Source of the DNA: Euzebya rosea
GTDB lineage: Bacteria; Actinomycetota; Nitriliruptoria; Euzebyales; Euzebyaceae
Assembly: GCF_003073135.1 (NCBI RefSeq)
Contig: NZ_PGDQ01000005.1
Location: forward strand, 310,001-374,000
Length of the DNA stretch: 64,000 nucleotides
Reading direction: 5' to 3'
This document shows, piece after piece, positions 40,883-49,547 of the stretch. A program made the position numbers and the translations under genes. Numbering within the stretch: the stretch's first letter is position 1; each line of letters begins with the position of its first letter. The notes beneath the pieces were generated by a model that was not told the DNA's origin, did no database searches, and worked only from the letters and a program-made list of their open reading frames with translations.

Positions 40883-41854
40883 ATGGCAGACATCCCCGTC
40901 GACGGCCCGGTCGTCGACACCGACGAGCCCCGCGCGGACGAGAACCGCGAGCGGGCCCGTTCGGGGACCTACCATGTCTCCGTCCAGGCGTTCGAGGGGC
41001 CCTTCGACCTGCTGCTGCACCTGATCGCACGGCGCAAGGTCGACATCTACGAGGTCTCCATCGCCGAGATCACCGACGACTACCTCGCCGTGCTGGGGTC
41101 GATGGACGTCCTCGACCTCGAGGTCACGACCGAGTTCCTCGTGGTCGCCGCGACCCTCATCGAGCTGAAGGCCGCGCGCCTGCTGCCCAGCGAGGACGAC
41201 CCGGAGCTCGACGAGTTGGCGCTGGAGGCCCGGGACCTGCTGTACGCCCGGCTGCTGGAGTACCGCACGTTCCGCGAGGCCGCCGCCCACCTGCGCACGC
41301 TGCTGCAGGCCCACGACGGCTACATCCCCCGCGACGTGTCGCTGGAGTCGCCGTTCGACAAGCTCAGGCCCGAGGCGTCGCTGGGGCTGACCCCCGACGC
41401 CTTCGCCCGGCTGGCCGCACGGGTGCTGGCCCCGTCGGCCGAGACGTCCATCGACCTGTCCCACATCCAGCCGGTCCGCATGACGGTGCGCGAGGCCGCC
41501 GGGATGATCCTGGACGAGCTGACCCGTGCCGATCAGCCCCTCACCTTCGAGGAGCTCACCGCGGGCTGCCGGCATGTCGCCGAGGTCGTCGTGCACTTCC
41601 TGGCGTGCCTGGAGCTGTACAAGCTGGACCACGTCGAGCTCGACCAGCCCGACAACTTCGGCCGGATGACCGTGGAATGGACGCCCGACCGCGGCAGGAT
41701 CGACGCGGCCACCTTCGAGCTGGACACCTACGACGGCATGGACGTCGACGTGGATGCCGACGACGAGGACGACGAGCCCGCTGTCGACGACACGGGCGCC
41801 GACCACCATCCCGACCACACCCCCGCCGACGAGGCAGCCCGACATGAGCAGTGA
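40883..41854 (+). CDS. scpA: Segregation and condensation protein A
   Basis: 323 residues. The kleisin family is clear from F-E-G-P-F-D-L-L-L-H-L-I near residue 38, D-I-Y-E-V-S-I-A-E-I-T-D and L-V-V-A-A-T-L-I-E-L-K-A-A-R-L-L-P. ScpA bridges the SMC dimer and ScpB in chromosome condensation. An acidic tail of about 50 residues (Asp/Glu) is additional. TAGACT at 40867-40872 lies 10 bases before the ATG, divergent from the M14 gene. It overlaps scpB by 11 bases. Confidence 0.96.
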   Translation: MADIPVDGPVVDTDEPRADENRERARSGTYHVSVQAFEGPFDLLLHLIARRKVDIYEVSIAEITDDYLAVLGSMDVLDLEVTTEFLVVAATLIELKAARLLPSEDDPELDELALEARDLLYARLLEYRTFREAAAHLRTLLQAHDGYIPRDVSLESPFDKLRPEASLGLTPDAFARLAARVLAPSAETSIDLSHIQPVRMTVREAAGMILDELTRADQPLTFEELTAGCRHVAEVVVHFLACLELYKLDHVELDQPDNFGRMTVEWTPDRGRIDAATFELDTYDGMDVDVDADDEDDEPAVDDTGADHHPDHTPADEAARHEQ

Positions 41855-42800
41855 GCACCTGACCGAGACGTCACCTGGCGACGCCCCCGTACCCGCCGTC
41901 GACGCCGCTGCGGGTGAGGAGCACGCGCAGGAGCTGCGGCTGGAGCCGGAGCTGCGCAAGGCGCTGGAGGCGATCCTGCTCGTCGTCGACGAACCGGTTC
42001 CCGCCGAGACCCTCGCCCAGGTGCTCGAGGTCGGCATGGACGAGATCGAGGACGGGCTGCTGGCGCTCGCCGCGGAGTACGTCGAGCAGGGCCGCGGCTT
42101 CGTGCTGCGTCGGGCCGGGGGCGGCTGGCGGATGTACACCGACCCGGGCGCAGCGCCCTACGTCGAGCGCTTCGTGCTGCACGGCCGGACCGGCAAGCTC
42201 AGCCAGGCCGCGCTGGAGACGCTTGCGATCGTGGCCTACAAGCAGCCGGTCACCCGCGCCGACATCTCCGAGATCCGCGGCGTCGACGCCGACTCCGGCG
42301 TGCGCAACCTGATGGCCCGCGGGCTGGTGGAGGAGGTCGGTCGCGCCGACGCGCCCGGCCAGCCGCTGCTGTACGGCACCACCGCCTCGTTCCTCGAGAA
42401 GCTGGGACTGGACGACCTGTCGACCCTGCCGGCGCTGCCGGCGCTGGTCCCGACCGGTCCGCCACCCCCCGAACCGGCCCCGGGCGGCTACCGTGCGGCT
42501 CGCAAGGAGCTGGTCGCGCTGGAACGCGAGGGCGACGCCGACGACGGCGACGATACGCCAGCACCCGGCGCCCGGCTGACCGCGTTGCTCGACGACGCCG
42601 ACAAGCAGGCCAACGCCGCCATCAAGGCCGCGAAGAACCTGGTCGAGGACATGACCCGGGTCGACGACGACCCCGACGAGGACGACCCGTCATCCACCGA
42701 CACGTCGTCCACCGACCCGTCCTCGACCCACACGACCACCGAACAGACCCCCAACGAGGCGGCCACGACCGTCGAGGAGCCCACCGACGATGCCCGCTGA
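41844..42800 (+). CDS. scpB: Segregation and condensation protein B
   Basis: 318 residues. Two winged-helix domains: L-R-K-A-L-E-A-I-L-L-V-V-D-E-P-V near 43 and L-S-Q-A-A-L-E-T-L-A-I-V-A-Y-K-Q-P-V-T-R near 117, then G-V-D-A-D-S-G-V-R-N-L. ScpB dimers bind ScpA in the SMC complex. The protein is about 100 residues longer than usual owing to a low-complexity Asp/Ser/Thr tail (S-S-T-D repeats). Confidence 0.96.
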   Translation: MSSEHLTETSPGDAPVPAVDAAAGEEHAQELRLEPELRKALEAILLVVDEPVPAETLAQVLEVGMDEIEDGLLALAAEYVEQGRGFVLRRAGGGWRMYTDPGAAPYVERFVLHGRTGKLSQAALETLAIVAYKQPVTRADISEIRGVDADSGVRNLMARGLVEEVGRADAPGQPLLYGTTASFLEKLGLDDLSTLPALPALVPTGPPPPEPAPGGYRAARKELVALEREGDADDGDDTPAPGARLTALLDDADKQANAAIKAAKNLVEDMTRVDDDPDEDDPSSTDTSSTDPSSTHTTTEQTPNEAATTVEEPTDDAR

Positions 42801-43536
42801 ACGACTGCAGAAGGTCCTTGCCCACGCCGGGCAGGGCAGCCGACGGGTGTGCGAGGGGCTGATCGCCGAGGGCCGGATCAGCGTCAACGGTCGCACCGCC
42901 ACCCTCGGCGACAAGGCCGACCCCAAGGTCGACGTGATCGCCATCGACGGGGAACGCATCCACGTCAACACCGACCTCGTGTACCTGCTGTTCAACAAGC
43001 CGGCAGGCGTCGTCACCACGGCCAACGACCCCGAGGGACGGCCGACCGTGATCGACTACGTCCCCGCCAACCCGCGGGTGTTCCCCGTCGGCCGGCTCGA
43101 CCAGGACACCACCGGTCTGCTGCTGCTCACCAACGACGGCGAGCTTGCCAACCGGGTCACCCACCCTCGCTACGAGGTCGAGAAGACCTACATGGTCCAG
43201 ATCCGCGGGCCGGTGTCGCGCAAGCACCTGCACCAGCTGCAGAACGGCGTCGAGCTCGACGACGGCCCCGCGAAGGCCCGCAAGGCCACCCTCAAGATCG
43301 CCGACCAGACCCGGTCGTTGCTGGAGATCGTCATCGCCGAGGGACGCAACCGTGAGGTCCGCCGCATGATGAAGGCCGTGGGGCTGGAGCTCGAGCAGCT
43401 CGTCCGCGTCCGGATCGGCCCCATCCACCTCGGCGACATCGGCCCCGGCAAGGTTCGTCCGCTCAACGGCAAGGAGGTCCGCGAGCTGTACGCCGCGGTC
43501 GGCCTCGACGCCGCCCCGAACGAGGAGACCAGCTGA
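42790..43536 (+). CDS. rluB: Ribosomal pseudouridine synthase, RluB/RsuA family
   Basis: 248 residues. An N-terminal S4 domain (R-L-Q-K-V-L-A-H-A-G) is followed by the catalytic block V-G-R-L-D-Q-D-T-T-G-L-L-L-L-T-N-D-G with the nucleophilic Asp. RluB isomerises a uridine near position 2605 of 23S rRNA. Position next to scpB is the conserved one. ATG 42790 overlaps the end of scpB by 11 bases. Confidence 0.94.
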   Translation: MPAERLQKVLAHAGQGSRRVCEGLIAEGRISVNGRTATLGDKADPKVDVIAIDGERIHVNTDLVYLLFNKPAGVVTTANDPEGRPTVIDYVPANPRVFPVGRLDQDTTGLLLLTNDGELANRVTHPRYEVEKTYMVQIRGPVSRKHLHQLQNGVELDDGPAKARKATLKIADQTRSLLEIVIAEGRNREVRRMMKAVGLELEQLVRVRIGPIHLGDIGPGKVRPLNGKEVRELYAAVGLDAAPNEETS

Positions 43537-43919
43537 TGCCACCCTCCGGCCTGCGTGTGGAGGCGCTTCGTGGCGCCATCACGCTCGACACCGACAGCCG
43601 CGAGGAGGTGCTCGTCCGCACCGCCCAGATGCTGGGCGAGCTGCTGCAGCGCAACGACCTGCAGCCCGACGACATCATCTCCATGTTGTTCACCGCCACC
43701 GCCGACATCACCTCGGAGTTCCCCGCCGCCGCCGTCCGCAAGGCCGGCATCAGCGACGTCCCGATGGTGTGTGCCCGCGAGCTGGGCATCGACGGCGAAT
43801 CCAACATCCCGCTCTGCATCCGGGTGATGGCGCATGTCTATACGGAGCGGCCTCGCGCCGCCCTTCGACATGCCTACCTGCGCGGCGCACGCCAGCTGCG
43901 CAGTGACCTGCCGGAATGA
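43536..43919 (+). CDS. aroH: Chorismate mutase, AroH type
   Basis: 127 residues, the size of monofunctional trimeric AroH. It begins V-E-A-L-R-G-A-I-T-L-D, with the active-site Arg, and carries F-T-A-T-A-D-I-T-S-E-F-P-A-A-A-V-R and P-L-C-I-R-V-M-A-H-V-Y. It converts chorismate to prephenate, the substrate for the next gene product. ATG overlaps the rluB stop (TGATG). Confidence 0.95.
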   Translation: MPPSGLRVEALRGAITLDTDSREEVLVRTAQMLGELLQRNDLQPDDIISMLFTATADITSEFPAAAVRKAGISDVPMVCARELGIDGESNIPLCIRVMAHVYTERPRAALRHAYLRGARQLRSDLPE

Positions 43920-43953
43920 CCGGCACCACAGACATCACCTGGAGACCACCACC

Positions 43954-45054
43954 ATGCGCGTAGCAATCATCGGCACCGGACTGATCGGTGCATCCCTCGG
44001 CCTGGCGTTTCGTCGGGCCGAGAGCGTGAAGACCGTCGTCGGCCACGATGCCGACAACACCAACCTGGCCACCGCCCTCACCAAGGGCGCGCTCGACTCG
44101 GCCACCACCAACCTCACCGACGCCGCGGAGAACGCCGACGTCGTCGTCCTCGCCGTCCCGCCGTCGGTCATCGAGCAGGTCGCCGAGCAGGTCGTCCCGC
44201 ACATGGCGGAGGACGCGATCCTGACCGACGTCGGCAGCGTCAAGGGCGAGGTCGTCGCTGCGATGGAGCGGGCGGTTGCCGGCAGCAGCGTCCACGTCGT
44301 CGGTGGCCACCCGATGGCCGGCTCCCACGAACACGGTCCCGAAACGGCCATGGCCGACATGTTCGTCGGCGCCACCTGGCTCCTGACGCCGACGGCCTCC
44401 ACCAACCAGGCTGCGCTTGACCGCATGACGGCCCTCGTGGCCGGCGTCGGTGCCCAGCCCGTCGTCGTGGACCCCAAGGCCCACGACCTGCTGGTCGCGG
44501 TCATCAGCCACGTGCCGCAGCTGACCGCGACCACGCTCATGACCCTCGCGGCCGAGCGGGCACGCAAGGAGGACGCCCGCCTGCTGCTGCTCGCCGGCGG
44601 GGGGTTCCGGGACGCCACCCGGGTCGCCGCCAGCAACCCGGAGATGTGGCTGCAGATCTGCCGCGAGAACTCCGAGGCCATCGTCCAGGTGCTCGACGAG
44701 TACGCCGCACGGATCGGGCAGCTGCGCATGATGCTGCACGACTTCGACAGCGAACGGCTGTCGGCGATGCTCACCGACGCCCGCGAGGCCCGCAACGCCA
44801 TGCCCGGCAAGGGTGGGGTGTCCGGCCAGCTGGTCGAGCTGCGGGTGGTCATCCCCGACGCGCCGGGTGCCATCGCCGACATCACCTCCACCGTCAGCGG
44901 CCTCGGCATCAACATCGAGGACATCGGCATCGACCACGCCCCCGACGGCAAGCGCGGACAGATGCGGCTGGCCGTCAACGGCTTCGAGGCGGCCGAGAAG
45001 GCACACGAAGCCCTCGGCGCCAACGGCTACGAGGTCCTGGAACGCGCGTCGTGA
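43954..45054 (+). CDS. tyrA: Prephenate dehydrogenase with ACT domain
   Basis: 366 residues. An N-terminal NAD(P)-binding motif G-T-G-L-I-G-A-S-L-G, the active-site stretch G-G-H-P-M-A-G-S-H-E, and a C-terminal ACT domain (E-L-R-V-V-I-P-D-A-P-G-A-I-A-D-I) likely to bind tyrosine for feedback control. It oxidatively decarboxylates prephenate. ATG 43954 has GGAGA 8-9 bases upstream; the upstream open frame overlaps aroH. Confidence 0.95.
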   Translation: MRVAIIGTGLIGASLGLAFRRAESVKTVVGHDADNTNLATALTKGALDSATTNLTDAAENADVVVLAVPPSVIEQVAEQVVPHMAEDAILTDVGSVKGEVVAAMERAVAGSSVHVVGGHPMAGSHEHGPETAMADMFVGATWLLTPTASTNQAALDRMTALVAGVGAQPVVVDPKAHDLLVAVISHVPQLTATTLMTLAAERARKEDARLLLLAGGGFRDATRVAASNPEMWLQICRENSEAIVQVLDEYAARIGQLRMMLHDFDSERLSAMLTDAREARNAMPGKGGVSGQLVELRVVIPDAPGAIADITSTVSGLGINIEDIGIDHAPDGKRGQMRLAVNGFEAAEKAHEALGANGYEVLERAS

Positions 45055-46358
45055 CCGCCATCCCCGACGCGTTCGAGATCGTCCCGACGGGCCCCCTGTC
45101 GGGCAGCGTCGCCCCGCCAGCCAGCAAGAGCGTCACCAACCGCCTGCTGCTGCTGGCCAGCCTCGCCGACGGCACCTCGGTGCTGCGCAACCCGCTGGTC
45201 AGCAACGACTCCGCGGCCATGCGCGACGTCGTCACCGGCCTCGGGGCCGCGGTGTCCGACGTCGGCTCGCCCGGCGAAGCGGGGTATGCCTGGCACGTCT
45301 CGGGCACCGGCGGTCGGATCAGCGCCCCCGACGCCCCGCTGGACTGCCGCCTGTCCGGCACGACGATCCGGTTCGCCACGGCCGTGGCCGCCCTCGCCGA
45401 CGGCGAGGTCACGCTGACGGGCGAGGAACCGCTGCGGAACCGGCCCATCGGCCCCCTGGTCGAGGCCCTGCGCGACCTCGGCGCGGCCGTGGCCATCGAC
45501 CACGACGGCTATCCGCCCGTCACCGTCGGCGGGGGACTGGCCGGCGGCGAGGTCGCCATCGACGTCACCGGATCCAGCCAGTACGCCTCGGCCGTGCTGC
45601 TGGCCGCACCCTACGCCCGCGAGGCCGTGACCGTCCGGGCGCTCGGCGATCACGCCGCCGCCTACGTCGAGCTCACCACCTCGGCCATGGACGTGTGGGG
45701 TGCGGTGGTCGACCCCGTCGGCGACAACGCCTGGCAGGTCCGCATCGGTGGCTACACCGCCTGCGACCAGACCGTGGAGTACGACGCCTCGGCCGCAGCC
45801 CACCTGTTCGGCCTGGCCACCGCAACCGGCGGCAGGGTGGCCGTGGTGCACGCAAGCCCCGACACGCTGCAGCCCGACGCGGTCTTCCCCGACGTCCTGG
45901 CCCGCTTCGGCGCCGACGTGACCCGGGAAGGCGACGTCATCGTCGTCGCCGGCCCGGACCGGCCGATCGCCGCCGGCGACATCGACCTGTCCGACATGCC
46001 CGACCAGGTCACCACCTGCGCGGCCATCGCCGCCCTGGCCGACGGGGTCACCACGATCACCGGCGTCGAGGTCGCCCGCGGCCACGAGACCGACCGGCTG
46101 TCCGCGCTCGCCACCGAGCTCCGCAAGGTCGGGGCCGAGGTGGAGGAACGGCCCGACGGGCTGGTCATCGACGGCACCAACGCCACCGGCCACGCCACCC
46201 TCGACACCTACGACGACCACCGCCTGGCGATGTCGTTCGCCGCCGTCGGCGCCCGCCTGCCCGGCGTGGTCATCGACGACCCCGGCTGCGTCGCCAAGAC
46301 CTACCCGGGCTTCTGGCAAGCGCTGGTCCGCCTCGGCGGCGAGGTCCGCCCGGCGTGA
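45051..46358 (+). CDS. aroA: 3-phosphoshikimate 1-carboxyvinyltransferase (EPSP synthase)
   Basis: 435 residues. The shikimate-3-phosphate motif P-A-S-K-S-V-T-N-R is near residue 20, S-G-T-T-I-R-F stands at the phosphate loop usually written G-N-A-G-T-x-x-R, and the C-terminal D-D-H-R-L-A-M-S and C-V-A-K-T-Y-P-x-F-W are present. It makes EPSP, the precursor of chorismate. GTG 45051 overlaps the tyrA stop. The altered phosphate loop (S-G-T-T) might shift glyphosate sensitivity, but that is speculation. Confidence 0.96.
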   Translation: MTAIPDAFEIVPTGPLSGSVAPPASKSVTNRLLLLASLADGTSVLRNPLVSNDSAAMRDVVTGLGAAVSDVGSPGEAGYAWHVSGTGGRISAPDAPLDCRLSGTTIRFATAVAALADGEVTLTGEEPLRNRPIGPLVEALRDLGAAVAIDHDGYPPVTVGGGLAGGEVAIDVTGSSQYASAVLLAAPYAREAVTVRALGDHAAAYVELTTSAMDVWGAVVDPVGDNAWQVRIGGYTACDQTVEYDASAAAHLFGLATATGGRVAVVHASPDTLQPDAVFPDVLARFGADVTREGDVIVVAGPDRPIAAGDIDLSDMPDQVTTCAAIAALADGVTTITGVEVARGHETDRLSALATELRKVGAEVEERPDGLVIDGTNATGHATLDTYDDHRLAMSFAAVGARLPGVVIDDPGCVAKTYPGFWQALVRLGGEVRPA

Positions 46359-46993
46359 TCGTCGTGGCCATCGACGGACCTGCCGGGTCCGGCAAGTCCA
46401 CCGTCGCCGACGCGCTGGCGACCGTGCTCGGGGTCCCCCACGTCGACTCCGGCGCCTACTACCGGGCCGCCACCCTGGCGGTGCTCCGGGCAGAGGTCGA
46501 CCCGACCGACGTCGACGCGGTCACCGCGGTCGTCGGCGGCGTGGTCATCGACCGGATCGACGGGCGGACGTTGCTGGACGGCGAGGACGTCGAGTCCGAC
46601 ATCCGCGGCGCCACCGTCACCGCCCACGTGTCGGCCGTGGCAGCGCACCGGCCGGTGCGGGAGCTCCTGCTGGCCGCGCAGCGCAGCGGCATCGCCCGGG
46701 ACGGCGGGGTCGTCGACGGTCGGGACGCGGCCACCCGCATCGTCCCCGACGCCGACCTGAAGGTCTGGCTGGACGCCGACGTGGAGGAACGGGGACGTCG
46801 ACGGGCGCTCCAGGCCGGTGAACCCGACCGGCTGGACCACTACATCGCCGACCTGCATCGCCGGGACGCCGCCGACGCGGCGCAGATGGTGCGGGCGGAC
46901 GACGCCGTGGTGGTCAATACCACGGGGATGTCGCTGGATCACGTGGTTGCTACCGTGGCCGACCTCGCCCGAACTGCGGCCGGGGGCAGCTGA
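46355..46993 (+). CDS. cmk: Cytidylate kinase
   Basis: 212 residues. P-loop G-P-A-G-S-G-K-S-T, then D-S-G-A-Y-Y-R-A-A-T, the typical CMP kinase motif, and R-D-A-A-T-R-I-V-P near 125. It phosphorylates CMP and dCMP, and sits in the conserved scpAB-rluB-cmk-der order. GTG 46355 overlaps the aroA stop by 4 bases. Slightly shorter than E. coli Cmk. Confidence 0.95.
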   Translation: MIVVAIDGPAGSGKSTVADALATVLGVPHVDSGAYYRAATLAVLRAEVDPTDVDAVTAVVGGVVIDRIDGRTLLDGEDVESDIRGATVTAHVSAVAAHRPVRELLLAAQRSGIARDGGVVDGRDAATRIVPDADLKVWLDADVEERGRRRALQAGEPDRLDHYIADLHRRDAADAAQMVRADDAVVVNTTGMSLDHVVATVADLARTAAGGS

Positions 46994-47014
46994 GGGCACC
47001 GGAAGGCATCGAAG

Positions 47015-48406
47015 ATGAGTACATGGCAGGCGCGCGCGGTCGGGGGTGCCCGGGTTGCGATCGTCGGCCGTCCCAACGTGGGGAAGTCGACGTTGGTCAA
47101 CCGGTTCGCCGGCAGGCGGGACGCGATCGTGCAGGAGATGCCCGGCGTCACCCGTGACCGGTCGACCCATCAGGCCACCTGGCTGGGACGGTCCTTCACC
47201 GTCATCGACACGGGTGGGTGGACACCCGGCTGGGCGCCCGACCGCACCACCATGGACGAGCTGGTCAGCGCCCAGGCCGAGCAGGCCACGACCGAGGCCG
47301 ACCTCGTCCTGTTCGTGCTCGACGCCTCCGTCGGCGTGACCGCCGAGGACGAGGCCGTCGCCAAGTGGCTGCGTCGCGCCGGCATCCCGGTGCTGCTGGT
47401 CGCCAACAAGGGCGACACCCTGAAGCCCAACGACCGGATGGCCGTCGAGGCCGAGCTGTACGGCCTGGGCCTCGGCGATCCCTACACCCTGTCGGCGCTG
47501 CACGGCGAGGGCTCCGGTGACCTGCTCGACGTCGTCGTCAAGCGCCTCCGCGCGGTCGGTGCGTTCGATCGGCCCCAGGACGACGACGACGGCATCCCCG
47601 GCATCGCGCTGATCGGCCGCCCCAACGTCGGCAAGTCCAGCCTGTTCAACCGCCTCGTCGGCGAGGAACGGGTCATCGTCGACAACGTGCCCGGCACCAC
47701 ACGGGACCCCGTCGACACGCTGCTGGAGGTCGAGGCCGACGACGGCACCCACCGGGTGTACCGGATGATCGACACCGCTGGGCTGCGCAAGAAGAAGTCC
47801 AAGGTCGACACGACCGAGTACTACTCGACGGTCCGGACCCGCAAGACCCTGGACCGTTCCTCTGTGGCGCTGCTGCTGCTGGACGCCGGCGAGACGATCG
47901 GCGAGCAGGAACAGAAGCTTGCCCGCGAGATCATCGACTCCGGTCGTGGCGTCCTGCTGGTGCAGAACAAGTGGGACCTCGTCGACGACGAGCGTCGTGC
48001 GCAGCTGGCCAAGGAACGCGACCGGCTGCTGGCCTTCCTCGACTTCGCCCCGATGCGTCGCATCTCGGCGACCTCGGGCCGCGGCGTCGGCAAGCTCTTC
48101 GGTGACATCGACCACGTGCTGGAGTGCTGGAACCGGCGCATCCCCACCGGGCAGCTCAACGCCTGGCTCAAGGACGCTGTCGCCACCACGCCGCCACCCC
48201 TCGGGCAGAACCACCGCCCGGTCCGCATCCGCTACGTCACCCAGGTCGCCGTCGGCCCGCCCCGCTTCAAGCTGTTCACCAACCAGCGGCTGGAGGCCAG
48301 CTACCTGCGCTACCTCGAGCGCAAGCTGCGGGAGACCTTCGACTTCACCGGCACGCCGCTGCGCCTGGGCGTGACGATCCGTACCCAGTGGGAGGACCGC
48401 AAGTAG
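47015..48406 (+). CDS. der: Ribosome biogenesis GTPase Der (EngA)
   Basis: 463 residues with two tandem G domains: G-R-P-N-V-G-K-S-T-L at 19 with D-T-G-G-W, then G-R-P-N-V-G-K-S-S-L near 205 with D-T-A-G-L and N-K-W-D-L-V, followed by a C-terminal KH-like domain. Der assembles the 50S subunit. Start ATG 47015 with GGAAGG upstream, so its mRNA has a ribosome site unlike many neighbours. Ends with a strong hairpin at 48431. Confidence 0.97.
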   Translation: MSTWQARAVGGARVAIVGRPNVGKSTLVNRFAGRRDAIVQEMPGVTRDRSTHQATWLGRSFTVIDTGGWTPGWAPDRTTMDELVSAQAEQATTEADLVLFVLDASVGVTAEDEAVAKWLRRAGIPVLLVANKGDTLKPNDRMAVEAELYGLGLGDPYTLSALHGEGSGDLLDVVVKRLRAVGAFDRPQDDDDGIPGIALIGRPNVGKSSLFNRLVGEERVIVDNVPGTTRDPVDTLLEVEADDGTHRVYRMIDTAGLRKKKSKVDTTEYYSTVRTRKTLDRSSVALLLLDAGETIGEQEQKLAREIIDSGRGVLLVQNKWDLVDDERRAQLAKERDRLLAFLDFAPMRRISATSGRGVGKLFGDIDHVLECWNRRIPTGQLNAWLKDAVATTPPPLGQNHRPVRIRYVTQVAVGPPRFKLFTNQRLEASYLRYLERKLRETFDFTGTPLRLGVTIRTQWEDRK

Positions 48407-48430
48407 CGGATCCCACCGCCAGGAACGACG

Positions 48431-48457
48431 AACGCCCCGACCGATGGTCGGGGCGTT
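48431..48457. terminator. Hairpin terminator after der
   Basis: AACGCCCCGACC (48431-48442) and its perfect complement 48446-48457 with a GAT loop, giving 12 pairs. Located 25 bases after the der stop and 19 bases before the convergent gene's stop, so it can serve both strands. T content after the stem is low. Confidence 0.8.
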
Positions 48458-48475
48458 CAGCGGTTCCGAGGAGGG

Positions 48476-49246
48476 TCACTGGCCCTCGGTGGTGCCCTCA
48501 CCGACGGGGCATCCGGGGGTCCCGACCCAGGTGAGGGTGGGGGAGGCGTCGGACTCGACGTTGGCGGACACGATGCGCACGCCACCCTGGCTCTCGATGT
48601 CGATGGTGGGTTCGATCGTCAGGACGAACGGGGTGCCCGGCGGCTGCTCCAGCAGGAAGTAGGACTGGTAGCCGCCCAGCACGTCCAGCTCGAGCCGTCC
48701 CTCGGCCTCGACCAGCGCCGTCGCCATCGGGGAGGGGGACGCCTTCAGGTCGCCGTCGACCTGCTGGTTGTCCACGACGTTGGCCGCGTCGATCATCGAG
48801 GAGGGGTAGATGCCCAGCTCGGTGGTCGACAGGACGTCCTCGACGCTCAGGCCCAGGGTCAACGACGACATGCAGCCCGGGTCACCCGGCGGCAGGTCGA
48901 AGGCGACCACGATGCTGTCGGCCGGGTCGTCGGACAGGATCAGCGACGTGTTGTCGATGTCGGCGACGGTGTCGTTGACGAAGAAGTCCGCGATGGGGGC
49001 GGCCTCCCCGTCGGTGACCGGCCCGGTGGGCGGTGCCAGCGTGGGGACCGCGGTGGGCACGGTGGACACCGGCAGCTCGGTCTCGGTGGACTCGCTCGCC
49101 GGCGCCAGGATGGACCCCGACGCATCGAACTCCACGAGGGTGTCGAGGGTGTCGAGGAACCGCGGGTAGGCGTAGTTCGCCACCGCGAGCAGGGCAACGA
49201 TGGCGATGGGCCACCGGATGATGGTCCAGATCTTCGCAACGGTCAT
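48476..49246 (-). CDS. Membrane-anchored extracellular protein of unknown function
   Basis: 256 residues from ATG 49246. One N-terminal membrane helix (W-P-I-A-I-V-A-L-L-A-V-A), then a Thr/Pro/Ser-rich spacer of about 40 residues and a folded domain of about 150 residues with beta-strand character and two Cys (P-G-C-M-S-S and T-P-G-C-P-V) that could form a disulfide. No family recognised. The domain may be a carbohydrate- or ligand-binding beta sandwich, which is a guess. Confidence 0.6.
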   Translation of the reverse strand: MTVAKIWTIIRWPIAIVALLAVANYAYPRFLDTLDTLVEFDASGSILAPASESTETELPVSTVPTAVPTLAPPTGPVTDGEAAPIADFFVNDTVADIDNTSLILSDDPADSIVVAFDLPPGDPGCMSSLTLGLSVEDVLSTTELGIYPSSMIDAANVVDNQQVDGDLKASPSPMATALVEAEGRLELDVLGGYQSYFLLEQPPGTPFVLTIEPTIDIESQGGVRIVSANVESDASPTLTWVGTPGCPVGEGTTEGQ

Positions 49247-49330
49247 GGCGTCAGACTGTACCGACCCAGCCACGCGGATCGGTGCAGCCGACGTGCCCGA
49301 CCCGGCAGGGGTCCGGTCGTGCGTCGTCGA

Positions 49331-49495
49331 TCACCGAGGTGGGTGGACCCGGACCGGCTGACGACACCACGGGCAGTCCAGCGCGCCCACGACCGGGTCG
49401 ACCCGCAGGTCGACCCGTGCACGCAGGACCCCACGGCACCGTGGACAGGGGGCGAACAGGGGGACATCGCCGAGGGGCGGACGCGTGTGGGCCAT
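49331..49495 (-). CDS. Putative zinc-ribbon protein (54 aa)
   Basis: 54 residues from ATG 49495. Two Cys pairs, C-P-R-C and C-P-W-C, about 25 residues apart resemble a rubredoxin-like or zinc-ribbon metal site. Otherwise Arg/Pro-rich. The long run between start and end lies in a gap between larger genes on the same strand, and an upstream GTG would lengthen it by 10 residues. Small and without conserved neighbours, so the gene is uncertain. Confidence 0.45.
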   Translation of the reverse strand: MAHTRPPLGDVPLFAPCPRCRGVLRARVDLRVDPVVGALDCPWCRQPVRVHPPR

Positions 49496-49547
49496 GCCCT
49501 GCACGGTACGCCTGCCCGGTGACATCCGGACAGGCGCGACCGCGGGG

